A stretch of 64,000 bases of DNA from Acetobacterium woodii (GCA_016213825.1 JACQZP010000027.1:248001-312000); one strand, 5' to 3'; positions 1 to 8,087 are shown, numbered from the stretch's first letter. The notes: generated from the sequence alone by a model not told the origin. Program-made: numbers and translations.

Positions 1-755
1 AAAACCTGAGAAACCTGGGAGTCCTTGAATTTCTCGATCAGGCGATCAAAGACGGTCGAATCAAACATGCCGGTTTTTCGTTTCATGATGACTTTGATTT
101 ATTTGTCGAAATTGTCGATGCCTATGATTGGTCTTTTTGTCAAATCCAATATAACTATCTGGATGAAAACTATCAGGCTGGTAAAAAAGGATTGGAATAT
201 GCAGCTGGAAAAGGATTGGGGATAACCATTATGGAGCCAGTCAGAGGCGGTGCACTGATCGATAAATTGCCCCAGGAAGTTTTAGCCGCCTGGGACCAAG
301 CGCCGATCAAAAGAACGCCGGCCCAGTGGGCATTCAGATGGGTCATGAATCATCCTGAGGTTTCCGTGGTCCTTAGCGGCATGACGACGATGGAGCAGGT
401 GGTCGATAATATTAATACCGCCAATGAAGGGGCAGCCAATTCCTTAACCAGCGAAGAACTGGCATTAGTGGATTTCGCCAAGAAAACGATAAAGGCAAAG
501 ATGAAGGTCAACTGTACGGGTTGCCGATATTGTATGCCATGTCCGTCTGGGGTCGATATCCCAGGACATTTTGCCCTATATAATAATGCGTTTCTATTTG
601 ATATGCTCCCCAGAGCCAAAGGTCAATATGGGATGATGTTTCCGCAAGATGCCAAGGCATCCAATTGTGTTGAATGTGGAAAATGTGAAGAACATTGTCC
701 CCAGAATATTGCCATTATCCAGGAATTGAAAAATGTCAGAGCTGCCTTGGAATAA
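1..755 (+). CDS. Aldo/keto reductase with C-terminal 4Fe-4S ferredoxin domain (5' end outside window)
   Basis: The reading frame is open from base 3 to the TAA at 753-755, so about 250 C-terminal residues are present and the TIM-barrel start is missing. The barrel segment is typical of the family: GRIKHAGFSFH, CQIQYNYLDE, IMEPVRGGAL and VVLSGMTTMEQV. A ferredoxin-like tail follows with CTGCRYCMPCP (spacing 2-2-2) and CVECGKCEEHCP (2-2-3), enough ligands for two 4Fe-4S clusters. Members reduce carbonyl compounds, with electrons from NAD(P)H or through the clusters; the substrate cannot be read from sequence. It is the first of four paralogues within 10 kb. A terminator follows the stop. Confidence 0.9.
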   Translation, partial: NLRNLGVLEFLDQAIKDGRIKHAGFSFHDDFDLFVEIVDAYDWSFCQIQYNYLDENYQAGKKGLEYAAGKGLGITIMEPVRGGALIDKLPQEVLAAWDQAPIKRTPAQWAFRWVMNHPEVSVVLSGMTTMEQVVDNINTANEGAANSLTSEELALVDFAKKTIKAKMKVNCTGCRYCMPCPSGVDIPGHFALYNNAFLFDMLPRAKGQYGMMFPQDAKASNCVECGKCEEHCPQNIAIIQELKNVRAALE

Positions 756-766
756 AATTGACACTG

Positions 767-809
767 AAAAATCTCCGTACCTTAAATGGGCGGAGATTTT
801 TTTAAGAAA
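767..809 (+). terminator. Intrinsic terminator, copy 1 of a duplicated module
   Basis: Stem AAAATCTCCG / CGGAGATTTT followed by seven T. It ends the upstream aldo/keto reductase gene and lies 13 bp before the next promoter. The same 43 bp recur at 1645-1687 with one mismatch. Confidence 0.85.
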
Positions 810-822
810 AGAGCAAGGGGGA

Positions 823-853
823 TTGACTTGGAGTACACTCCAGATGTTAGTCT
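823..853 (+). promoter_or_regulatory. MerR-type promoter (19-bp spacer with dyad)
   Basis: The -35 is TTGACT (823-828) and the -10 is TAGTCT (848-853). They are 19 bp apart, too long for normal sigma-70 use but characteristic of MerR-activated promoters. The spacer carries the dyad TGGAGT-AC-ACTCCA. It drives the flavoprotein gene at 900; the MerR protein encoded at 7526 is a candidate regulator. Confidence 0.75.
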
Positions 854-899
854 AATAATAGAAAGAATCAGATTGAGAATAATAAAAGGAGAACGCAAA

Positions 900-1526
900 A
901 TGAAAGTACTTTTAATTAATGGCAGTCCCAATGCCAAGGGATGCACCTATACCGCTTTAACCGAGGTTGAAAAATCGTTGAACGCAGAAAAAATCGAAAC
1001 AGAAATTGTTCATGTCGGACATAAGGATATCAGAGGTTGTATCGGATGCCGTAAATGCTTCACAACCGGGAAGTGCGTTTTTGATGACGTCGTTAATGAA
1101 ATGGCGCCAAAATTTGCCGAGTGTGATGGCATCGTGGTCGGTTCGCCCGTTTATTATGCCTCTGCCAATGGGACATTGATCTCGTTCCTCGACCGGTTGT
1201 TTTATAGTACCAGTGGAAATTGCGATACGACTATGAAAGTAGGCGCAGCTGTGGTATCGGCAAGAAGAGCCGGAACGACGGCAACCTTTGACGAGCTGAA
1301 TAAATATTTTACCATCTCCAATATGCCGATTGTGTCCAGTCAATACTGGAACATGGTCCATGGTTATACCCCTGAAGATGTCTATCAGGATGAGGAAGGC
1401 TGCCAGATTATGCGGACCTTAGGAAAAAATATGGCATTTTTAATCAAGAGTATCGATCTGGGCAAAGAAAAATTTGGTTTGCCGGAAAAAGAGGAGCAAC
1501 ATATATTTACTAGTTTTATAAGATAG
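900..1526 (+). CDS. NADPH-dependent FMN reductase / flavodoxin family protein
   Basis: A 208-residue protein of the iron-sulfur-flavoprotein-like flavodoxin family. The N-terminus MKVLLINGSPNAKG is a beta strand plus the FMN-phosphate loop. CIGCRKCFTTGKC is the cysteine-rich stretch usual here, and VVGSPVYYASANG forms the flavin pocket. The ending FTSFIR is common in this group. The start at 900 is chosen because AAAGGAG lies just upstream and the homologous N-terminus begins there; an upstream ATG at 786 sits inside the terminator. It probably takes electrons from NAD(P)H or ferredoxin and works with the neighbouring reductases; this is inferred from context. Confidence 0.88.
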   Translation: MKVLLINGSPNAKGCTYTALTEVEKSLNAEKIETEIVHVGHKDIRGCIGCRKCFTTGKCVFDDVVNEMAPKFAECDGIVVGSPVYYASANGTLISFLDRLFYSTSGNCDTTMKVGAAVVSARRAGTTATFDELNKYFTISNMPIVSSQYWNMVHGYTPEDVYQDEEGCQIMRTLGKNMAFLIKSIDLGKEKFGLPEKEEQHIFTSFIR

Positions 1527-1644
1527 TAGATGCCAGTAAGGCAAAAAAGACGGACTAAACGTATAAGCGATGGTTTGTGATCCCCCCAAATATTACCGAG
1601 AAATAAAAGAATGGCTGAGTAGTCCTAGAATTAAGTTGATGTTT

Positions 1645-1687
1645 AAAAATCTCCGTACCTTAAATGGACGGAGATTTTTTTAAGAAA
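1645..1687 (+). terminator. Intrinsic terminator, copy 2 of the duplicated module
   Basis: The same hairpin as at 767-809 with one substitution in the loop, followed by seven T. It ends the flavoprotein transcript and precedes the larB promoter by 13 bp. Between 1527 and 1644 no gene is apparent. Confidence 0.85.
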
Positions 1688-1700
1688 TGAATGATTGCTA

Positions 1701-1731
1701 TTGACTTGGAGCGAACTCCAGATGATACAGT
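1701..1731 (+). promoter_or_regulatory. MerR-type promoter upstream of larB
   Basis: The -35 is TTGACT (1701-1706), followed by a 19-bp spacer with the dyad TGGAG-CGA-ACTCCA, and the -10 is TACAGT (1726-1731). Its layout matches the promoter at 823, so larBC and the flavoprotein are probably co-regulated. Confidence 0.75.
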
Positions 1732-1772
1732 TAATAATATCAATGCGATACACGCAAAAACCAGAGGTGGAA

Positions 1773-2519
1773 ATGGAAACACAGGAAATATTAAAAAAAG
1801 TAAAAACAGGTGAGATCTCTGTGGAGGAAGCAGAGCTTTTTTTTCGGAGACAACCCTTTGAAGAAATGGGTTATGCCAAACTGGATACTCATCGAAAAAT
1901 GCGGTCCGGCTTTGCCGAGGTGATCTTTTGCAGCGGTAAGGCGGATTCCCATTTGCTGAATATATTTGGAAAGCTTTATGAAGAAGATGGTGAGGTGATG
2001 GGAACCCGAGCCACCAGGCATCAGTATGAAATGATCAAAGCAGTCTATCCGGAAGTTACCTACGACGAGATCTCCCGGATTATCAAAATCGAAAAACCGG
2101 GCAAGCAACGGGTCGGCAAAATTGCCGTCTGTTCGGCGGGCACCGCTGATATCCCGGTGGCTGAAGAGGCTGCCCAGACGGCCGAGTATTTTGGCTCGCA
2201 TGTGGAACGGCTTTATGACGTGGGCGTTGCGGGGATTCACCGGATTCTTTCCCAATTGGATGTGATCCAGAGCGCCAACTGCGTGATTGCAGTGGCCGGG
2301 ATGGAAGGGGCGCTGGCCAGTGTTATCGGCGGACTGGTGGACAAGCCGGTTATCGGGGTACCCACCTCTGTTGGTTATGGTGCCAGCCTGGGCGGTATTT
2401 CGGCGCTGCTGACGATGATCAACTCCTGTGCCAACGGGATCTCGGTGGTTAACATCGACAATGGTTATGGTGCCGGCTACACCGCAACCCAGATTAACCG
2501 CTTGGGGGTGCGATCATGA
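1773..2519 (+). CDS. larB: LarB, pyridinium-3,5-biscarboxylic acid mononucleotide synthase
   Basis: A 248-residue protein of the AIR-carboxylase-like LarB family. In the known pathway LarB carboxylates and hydrolyses nicotinic acid adenine dinucleotide in the first step of nickel-pincer nucleotide (NPN) synthesis. Visible hallmarks are IAVCSAGTADIPVAEEAA, CVIAVAGMEGALASVIGG, KPVIGVPTSVGYGAS and the C-terminal NIDNGYGAG. The start at 1773 has AGAGGTGG just upstream and gives the normal family length. The gene overlaps larC by four bases (ATGA), so the pair is translationally coupled. LarE and a LarA racemase are not in this window. Confidence 0.92.
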   Translation: METQEILKKVKTGEISVEEAELFFRRQPFEEMGYAKLDTHRKMRSGFAEVIFCSGKADSHLLNIFGKLYEEDGEVMGTRATRHQYEMIKAVYPEVTYDEISRIIKIEKPGKQRVGKIAVCSAGTADIPVAEEAAQTAEYFGSHVERLYDVGVAGIHRILSQLDVIQSANCVIAVAGMEGALASVIGGLVDKPVIGVPTSVGYGASLGGISALLTMINSCANGISVVNIDNGYGAGYTATQINRLGVRS

Positions 2520-3868
2520 GCCAGACCTTATACCTGGAATGTTACTCGGGCATCAGTGGGGATATGACGGTGGCAGCGCTGCTCGATCTGGGCGCTGATC
2601 AGCAAGTGTTGGAGAGTGCCCTAAAAAGCCTGCCCATTAGCGGCTTTGAAACCATTATCAGCCGGGTGAAAAAGGCCGGGCTGGATGTCTGCGATTTTCA
2701 GGTTATTCTGGAACATGACAACCATGATCACGATATGACTTATCTGCATGGTGATCATCACGACCATCAGGGCGAAAAACACAGCCACCATCATCCAACA
2801 GAACCAGGACATCATCATTCGCATCAGGAAAAAAAGAGCCATGCCCATAATCATCGGGGCCTGCCGGAAATTATCGAAATTATCAACCAGGCCCAGATTA
2901 CCGATCACGCCAAGGCGCTGGCCATTCGGATTTTTTCAATTATTGCCGACGCCGAAGCTAAAGCTCACGGGGTTGACCGGGAACAGGTTCATTTTCATGA
3001 GGTGGGCGCAGTGGATTCGATTGTCGATATTGTTGCGGTGGCTGTTTGTCTGGACAATCTGGACATCCGGGAGGTGATTGTGCCGGAAGTTTATGAAGGC
3101 CGGGGTTTTGTCCGTTGCCAGCATGGGACCATCCCGATTCCTGTGCCAGCCGTGACCCATATCGCTGCCAGTCACCAGTTGAATCTGCATATTACCAGCA
3201 CCGAAGGAGAGCTGATTACCCCAACCGGGGCAGCCATTGTGGCAGCCATTAAAACCAGCGACCAGCTGCCCAAGCAGTTTACCATCGAAAAAACCGGTAT
3301 CGGCGCTGGCAAACGAATCTACGACCGGCCCAGCCTGCTGCGGGCGATGCTGATCACCGATAAAACTAAAAAACAGGACGGTATTTACAAGCTGGAAACC
3401 AACATTGATGACTGCGGTGGTGAAATTCTTGGCTTTGTCATGGAGCGGCTGTTTGAAGCTGGCGCCCGAGATGTCCATTATATCCCGGTTTATATGAAGA
3501 AGAACCGACCCGCCTATCTGCTCAATGTGATCTGCACCAAAGCCGATATTGAAACCTTGGAACAGATTATTTTTGAAGAAACCACCACCATCGGGATCCG
3601 GCGCATTCAGATGGAAAGCACCGGCTTAAAGCGGACCGTTAAACGCATCAAAACCAGTCTGGGGGAAGCCCAGGTCAAGGTTTGTGAGCTGGCATCCGGC
3701 AAACGGATTTATCCGGAATACGCCAGTGTGGTAGAACTTTCCGAAAAACACCGGATGGCCTATCAGGATGCCTACCATATCATCAAAAAAGAGAGCGAAG
3801 CGTCAGAAGGGATAAGAGACCGTGAACTGGTTGAACTCAATCGATTTGAATTGCCATTATCCTCGTGA
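2516..3868 (+). CDS. larC: LarC, nickel insertion protein (single full-length frame)
   Basis: A 450-residue LarC, the CTP-dependent enzyme that inserts nickel into the dithiolated pincer precursor. The N-terminus LYLECYSGISGDM is diagnostic. Residues of about 65-115 form a long His/Asp-rich linker (HDNHDHDM, HGDHHDHQ, HSHHHP, HAHNHR) that can bind nickel. Later blocks include VHFHEVGAVDSIVDIV, TPTGAAIV, ETNIDDCGGEILG and TTIGIRR. In Lactobacillus plantarum LarC1 and LarC2 are joined by ribosomal frameshifting, whereas here both halves are in one frame. It is coupled to larB by overlap. Confidence 0.92.
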   Translation: MSQTLYLECYSGISGDMTVAALLDLGADQQVLESALKSLPISGFETIISRVKKAGLDVCDFQVILEHDNHDHDMTYLHGDHHDHQGEKHSHHHPTEPGHHHSHQEKKSHAHNHRGLPEIIEIINQAQITDHAKALAIRIFSIIADAEAKAHGVDREQVHFHEVGAVDSIVDIVAVAVCLDNLDIREVIVPEVYEGRGFVRCQHGTIPIPVPAVTHIAASHQLNLHITSTEGELITPTGAAIVAAIKTSDQLPKQFTIEKTGIGAGKRIYDRPSLLRAMLITDKTKKQDGIYKLETNIDDCGGEILGFVMERLFEAGARDVHYIPVYMKKNRPAYLLNVICTKADIETLEQIIFEETTTIGIRRIQMESTGLKRTVKRIKTSLGEAQVKVCELASGKRIYPEYASVVELSEKHRMAYQDAYHIIKKESEASEGIRDRELVELNRFELPLSS

Positions 3869-3907
3869 CAGGAAATTAGAAATTTATCATAACGAAAGGA
3901 AACATTG

Positions 3908-5062
3908 ATGAACTATCGAATTTTAGGACGAACGGAAATTAAGGTCAGTGAGATTGGGATCGGTGGCGAAGGCTTTGAGAATCACAGTTTAGAAGAGTGT
4001 GAAGCGCTGATCGATTGTACAATAAAAAATGGGGTCAATTTTTTCGATGTTTACAATTCTAATCCGGAGGTCAGAACTAACTTGGGCAAAGCTTTAAGCA
4101 AATATCCCTGAGATACCTATGTTATCGAAGGCCATCTTGGTTCAGTTTGGGATGACGGCCAGTACCGGCGCAGCCGAAAGATTAAAGAAATTGTTCCGGC
4201 CTTTATGGATCTGCTGGATCGAATGCAGCTGGATTATGTGGACGTCGGGATGATTCACTATATCGATGAAAAAAGTGATTTTGATCAGATTTTTCATGGC
4301 GAGATCATTGCCTATGCCCAGGAACTCAAACGACAGGGGCGCATTAAAGCACTGGGGATGTCCACTCATAATCCAGATATTGCTATGATGGCGGTCGAAG
4401 CGGGACTGATTGATGTGATCCTGTTCAGTATCAATCCAGCTTATGATATGTTGCCGGCCAGTGAAGACGTCGATATTCTTTTTGAAGGTGATACCTTTGC
4501 TAATCGAACCTACGAAGGCATCGATCCCAAACGGGAGCAGCTTTATCAGACCTGTGAAAATGCCGGGGTCGCTCTGACTGTGATGAAGGGTTATGCCGCC
4601 GGGGTGTTGTTCAGTGAGGATGAATCGCCCTTTGGGCAGGCGCTGACACCGGTGCAATGCCTCCATTACGCATTAACCCGGCCGGCAGTGGCTTCCGTAA
4701 TGGTGGGGGTATCAAATCAAGATCAAATATTGGCCGCCGTGGCCTACGGTAAAGCCAGTGATGCTGAGAAAGACTACAGCGAGATATTGGCAAATGCCCC
4801 CAAATCTTCATTCCGGGGCCACTGCATGTATTGCGGCCATTGTGCCCCCTGCTCAAAAAAGATTGACATCGCCGCCGTGAATAAATATCTGGATCTGGCC
4901 TTGATTCAGGAAGCGGTGCCGGAGACGCTCAAAGATCATTATAGCTTGCTGGGGCACCATGCCAGTGAATGCATCGAATGTGGTGAGTGTATCAAAAACT
5001 GTCCCTTTGGGGTGCCAATTATTGAGAAAATGAAACAGGCTGTTGAAATATTCGGAAATTAG
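3908..5062 (+). pseudogene. Aldo/keto reductase with 4Fe-4S tail, interrupted by an in-frame UGA
   Basis: The frame is that of a 384-residue ferredoxin-fused aldo/keto reductase, from ATG 3908 (GAAAGGA seven bases upstream) to TAG 5062. Codon 68 (4109-4111) is TGA, and homology continues in the same frame on both sides: NLGKALSKYP, stop, DTYVIEGHLGSVWDDGQY. Paralogues have Arg at this place (KYPRDSF, RYPRESF), so one C-to-T change from CGA explains it. The rest is intact, including the tail CMYCGHCAPC and CIECGECIKNCP. Alternatives are a recent nonsense mutation, a base error, or selenocysteine; the last is unlikely because no paralogue has Cys here. Confidence 0.75.
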
Positions 5063-5147
5063 ATTTAGTAATCAAACTTAAAACAACTGGCAATATCAAC
5101 AAAAAACTAATTTTATTTGTGTTGCCAGAGAAAAGAGGAAAGAAAGT

Positions 5148-6266
5148 ATGTCATATTTAGGAGAATCAATTAAAAAGTTGGGCTTTGGACTGATGCGTTT
5201 ACCAAAACAGGAGGATGTCATTGATGTTGAAGCCGTTAAGGTGATGGTGGACCGTTTTATGAATGCCGGATTTACCTATTTTGATACCGCCTGGGCCTAT
5301 CCCGGCAGTGAAGTTGCGATCCGAGAAGCACTGGTCGAGCGTTATCCCCGCGAAAGTTTTCAACTGGCCACCAAAAATGCGGCCTGGATCAATTGTAAAA
5401 CCCGGGAAGAAGCGATCGCCCAGTTTGAAACCTCACTGAAACAAACCGGAGCCGGCTATATTGATTATTATCTGCTTCATAACCTGGGTGAGGGACGGAC
5501 GAAATTCTTTGACGATTTTGATATGTGGAATTTTGTGTTGCAGAAAAAAGCCGAAGGCTTAATCAAACACGTTGGTTTTTCGTTTCATTCCACCGCCGAT
5601 GAATTGGAAGAGATTCTGAAAGCCCATCCCGAGATGGAATTTGTCCAGTTGCAGATCAACTATGGGGATTGGGAGAATCCGGCGATTCAATCAAGAGCCT
5701 GTTATGAGGTGGCCAGAAAATATGAAAAACCGGTGATCATCATGGAACCCGTTAAGGGCGGGATGCTGGCATCACCACCGGAGTCGGTTACGGAGATTTT
5801 CAGAGCGGCAAATCCGGAGGCTTCTACGGCGTCCTGGGCGATTCGTTTTGCGGCCAGCCTGGAAGGTGTGATTACAGTGTTGTCAGGGATGAGTAGTCTG
5901 GAACAAATGGAGGACAATCTTTCTTATATGAAAAATTTCAAGGCGCTGTCAGATGATGAACGAAAGACGCTAACAGCCGCTCAGGAAGCCTTGAGCCGGA
6001 TTCCTCTGATTCCCTGCACTTCCTGTGATTATTGTGCCAAGGTCTGTCCCCAGGAAATTGGGATCTCCGGCTCGTTTACAGCCATGAATTCGTTGACCTT
6101 ATATGGGAATAAGGCCATGGCCGTCCATCAAGCTGGCTGGTTGGTCGGTGGACATGGCAGAAAACCGGCCTCTGAATGTATCAAATGCGGAGAATGTGAA
6201 AAAGTCTGTCCCCAGCATATTGCAATTATGAAGGAACTTGAAAAAGTGAGTGAAGCCTTAGCTTAA
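5148..6266 (+). CDS. Aldo/keto reductase with C-terminal 4Fe-4S domain
   Basis: A complete 372-residue enzyme. The barrel shows LGFGLMRLP, the catalytic Asp/Tyr region FDTAWAYPGSE, the Lys strand LATKN, DYYLLHNLG, and IIMEPVKGGML near the cofactor site. The tail carries CTSCDYCAKVCP and CIKCGECEKVCP, each with 2-2-3 spacing, for two 4Fe-4S clusters. Start ATG has AGAGGAAAG upstream. Substrate is unknown; in anaerobes these proteins are thought to link ferredoxin-type electron carriers to carbonyl or enoate reduction. It follows the UGA-containing paralogue after 85 bp and may share its transcript. Confidence 0.9.
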   Translation: MSYLGESIKKLGFGLMRLPKQEDVIDVEAVKVMVDRFMNAGFTYFDTAWAYPGSEVAIREALVERYPRESFQLATKNAAWINCKTREEAIAQFETSLKQTGAGYIDYYLLHNLGEGRTKFFDDFDMWNFVLQKKAEGLIKHVGFSFHSTADELEEILKAHPEMEFVQLQINYGDWENPAIQSRACYEVARKYEKPVIIMEPVKGGMLASPPESVTEIFRAANPEASTASWAIRFAASLEGVITVLSGMSSLEQMEDNLSYMKNFKALSDDERKTLTAAQEALSRIPLIPCTSCDYCAKVCPQEIGISGSFTAMNSLTLYGNKAMAVHQAGWLVGGHGRKPASECIKCGECEKVCPQHIAIMKELEKVSEALA

Positions 6267-6284
6267 AAAATAATTGGAGCAAAA

Positions 6285-6407
6285 ATGGATATTGAAAATT
6301 TTTTAGAACACTTAAATAAAGGAGACGTGGTTACCCGGGATGTCCCGGCCAATGTGATTGTGGGCGGTGTCCCGGCCAGGATCATCAAAGAAATTGAATT
6401 GGTTTGA
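6285..6407 (+). pseudogene. Internally deleted LbH (maltose/galactoside O-acetyltransferase type) remnant
   Basis: A 40-codon frame with TTGGAG upstream begins MDIENFLEHLNKG, the usual start of sugar O-acetyltransferases. It jumps directly to DVVTRDVPANVIVGGVPAR and IIKEIELV, the usual last turn of the left-handed beta helix. About 140-150 central residues, including the catalytic His, are absent. The joint keeps frame, so a short peptide could be made, but no activity is expected. I read it as a deletion scar. Confidence 0.75.
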
Positions 6408-6620
6408 AATAAAAACAGTTATTGTTAAAAATTTGCAATGAATACAGAATTTCTGGGGTTCGGTAGTGCCGTCATTCGGAGAATTTTCAACATCTTTTGC
6501 AATTTTGGCACTTTTCCCAATCACGGCATCATGTCGAACTAGCGATGTGGGACAGAGGTTTTTCAACGGGGTCATCGCCTTTTGGGGAGCAGTCAATAAT
6601 AAGGCAAAAAAGTTTTAAAA
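6408..6620 (+). other. Non-coding stretch after the acetyltransferase remnant
   Basis: No reading frame with a ribosome binding site or recognisable product was found on either strand. A 94-codon minus-strand frame (6312-6596) runs back through the acetyltransferase remnant and resembles nothing known, so it is not called. Given the adjacent deletion scar, this may be residual DNA of a lost gene. Confidence 0.4.
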
Positions 6621-6625
6621 TTCGC

Positions 6626-6656
6626 TTGACCTGAAGTTAAGTTAAGGGTTTATAGT
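6626..6656 (+). promoter_or_regulatory. MerR-type promoter of the flavoprotein at 6695
   Basis: The -35 is TTGACC (6626-6631), the spacer is 19 bp, and the -10 is TATAGT (6651-6656). The spacer holds an imperfect dyad around CTGAAGTTAAGTTAAGG. The dyad differs in sequence from those at 823 and 1701, so a different MerR protein, or weaker binding by the same one, is possible. Confidence 0.65.
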
Positions 6657-6694
6657 GAAACTATCAAATAAATACCATTGATAGGAGAAAAAAG

Positions 6695-7228
6695 ATGAAA
6701 TTAACCGTGATTACAGGAAGTCCCCATAAAAAAGGAACAACCAACCTACTGGCCGATCAATTTATTGCAGGAGCAAAGGTCGCCGGACATGAGGTTGTCC
6801 GTTTTGATGCTGCCTTTGAAAATGTCAAACCTTGTCTGGCTTGTGAGTATTGTGCCAGCCATGATGGGGAGTGTATTCACAAGGATACGATGAATGACTT
6901 GAGCAAGCAGCTGGTGGATACCGAACTGATTGTCTTTGTGACGCCGCTTTACTATTTTGGCATGTCAGCTCAGATCAAAGCCGTCATCGACCGCTTCCAC
7001 GCCAGCAATGCTAAAATTGCCGGCAATAAAAAGGCGATGTTATTGGCCGCTGCCTATGGCGCTGATGATTGGACCATGGAAGGGCTGGAAAAAATGTATG
7101 AATCGATGCTGTGCTTTCTGGCCTGGGAAGATGCCGGCAAACTTCTGGCAATCGGATGTCCGGCCCGAGAGGTGCTGGAACAAACCAATTACCCTCAACA
7201 GGCTTTTGAAATGGGAAAAAATTTATAA
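6695..7228 (+). CDS. Flavodoxin family / NAD(P)H-dependent FMN oxidoreductase
   Basis: A 177-residue flavoprotein. MKLTVITGSPHKKGTTNLL holds the FMN phosphate loop, CLACEYCASHDGEC is a cysteine-rich loop, and FVTPLYYFGMSAQIKAVIDR is the flavin-ring strand and helix. Start ATG has ATAGGAG upstream. It lies behind a MerR-type promoter and is followed after 21 bp by a tautomerase-like gene, so the two are probably one transcript. Likely role: reduction of flavin, quinone or nitro compounds as part of the redox island. Confidence 0.88.
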   Translation: MKLTVITGSPHKKGTTNLLADQFIAGAKVAGHEVVRFDAAFENVKPCLACEYCASHDGECIHKDTMNDLSKQLVDTELIVFVTPLYYFGMSAQIKAVIDRFHASNAKIAGNKKAMLLAAAYGADDWTMEGLEKMYESMLCFLAWEDAGKLLAIGCPAREVLEQTNYPQQAFEMGKNL

Positions 7229-7249
7229 TAAATTTGGGAAGATACAATT

Positions 7250-7432
7250 ATGCCAGTGATTACATTAGAAGCCGGAAAACTAAATACTGATCAAAAAAGA
7301 CAATTGGTCAAAGAATTAACGGATACCGCTGCAAAAGTGATGCAAATACCAGAACAGGCTTTTATCGTCTTTTTGAAGGAAAACGAAATGGAGAACATCG
7401 GAGCTGGTGGGGTGCTTTTGTCGGAGCGATAA
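7250..7432 (+). CDS. 4-oxalocrotonate tautomerase-like small protein
   Basis: A 60-residue protein with the tautomerase-superfamily pattern: Met is followed directly by Pro (MPVITLEAG), so removal of Met would leave the catalytic N-terminal proline. Length and the LNTDQKRQLVKELTDTAAKV helix match the family. The second half (FIVFLKENEMENIGAGG) corresponds to the beta-hairpin that builds the hexamer. The start follows the flavoprotein gene by 21 bp with a weak TTGGGAAG site. Function may be keto-enol or double-bond isomerisation of a substrate shared with the neighbouring reductases. Confidence 0.82.
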   Translation: MPVITLEAGKLNTDQKRQLVKELTDTAAKVMQIPEQAFIVFLKENEMENIGAGGVLLSER

Positions 7433-7525
7433 TCCTAAAGTAAGGCTGTTTTTAAAAAATGATGGGTATTTTAATCTGAATGATGCCATATAAGATAAAA
7501 AAAGCGTATGAAAGGAGAAAAATCG

Positions 7526-7924
7526 ATGACAATTAAGGAGGCCGCTGAAAGAACCGGCATTACGATTGACAATCTGCGCTACTACGAGCGGATTGGCTTG
7601 TTTCCGGAAATCCCGAGAAATTCATCTGGGATGCGGGATTATGACGAGATGTCATTGAACTGGATTGACTTTGCCATGCGCTTTAAACGTGGCGGCATGT
7701 CGTTGGAAGCCATTCGGGAATATATTCAACTGGCGCTGCGGGGAGACGCTACCAAGCCGGCCAGAAAAGAGATCTTGTTGGATGCTAAAAAAGATCTGGA
7801 GAAAAAAAAGGCAGAAATTCAGGAAAGTCTGGATGTCATCAACTATAAACTGGATACCTACGAGCAGAAATGCGAACCGATTACGATGGACATGGTCAAT
7901 GCCTGGAAAGAACAGCAGCAATAA
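7526..7924 (+). CDS. MerR family transcriptional regulator
   Basis: A 132-residue regulator. The winged helix is MTIKEAAERTGITIDNLRYYERIGLFPE with RNSSGMRDYDE, followed by a long helix rich in Lys and Glu (residues about 80-115) that forms the dimer coiled coil. It resembles MerR proteins beside aldo/keto reductase genes. One cysteine remains near the C-terminus (EQKCEPITM), so it is not a classic metal sensor. The start at 7526 is chosen because AAAGGAG precedes it by nine bases; an ATG at 7508 lacks such a site. It is a natural candidate for binding the 19-bp-spacer promoters at 823, 1701 and 6626. Confidence 0.9.
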   Translation: MTIKEAAERTGITIDNLRYYERIGLFPEIPRNSSGMRDYDEMSLNWIDFAMRFKRGGMSLEAIREYIQLALRGDATKPARKEILLDAKKDLEKKKAEIQESLDVINYKLDTYEQKCEPITMDMVNAWKEQQQ

Positions 7925-7979
7925 ATTACGATGAGTCATTGCGAAGACGTCGTTAAATCAGGTAGCCGTTATGTGAGGA

Positions 7980-8014
7980 AATCTGCCACCGAATGTCATA
8001 CTCAGTGGCAGATT
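7980..8014. terminator. Stable hairpin, possible terminator of the MerR gene
   Basis: Perfect 10-bp arms AATCTGCCAC / GTGGCAGATT around a 15-base loop. No T tract follows, so termination is only a suggestion. It lies 56 bp after the MerR stop codon. Confidence 0.45.
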
Positions 8015-8087
8015 CGGGCACAATCATCAAAAAGATCAACAATGAAGTGGTCAAATAAATTTGCGATTAAAAAAATTGGAGGAAAAA

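Noticed and set aside
1527-1644. Short open stretch (DPPKYYREIKEWLSS) as a gene remnant
   Set aside because: It has no start, binding site or family match; too short to support.
2708-2870. His-codon-rich repeats in larC as a possible separate gene or tandem repeat
   Set aside because: They are in frame with larC and form its known His-rich linker; frames on the other strand are shadows.
3905-5062. UGA codon as proven selenocysteine
   Set aside because: Paralogues carry Arg, not Cys, at this place, and the downstream stem is imperfect; kept only as an alternative.
6312-6596. 94-codon minus-strand frame
   Set aside because: No ribosome binding site or recognisable product, and it overlaps the plus-strand acetyltransferase remnant antisense.
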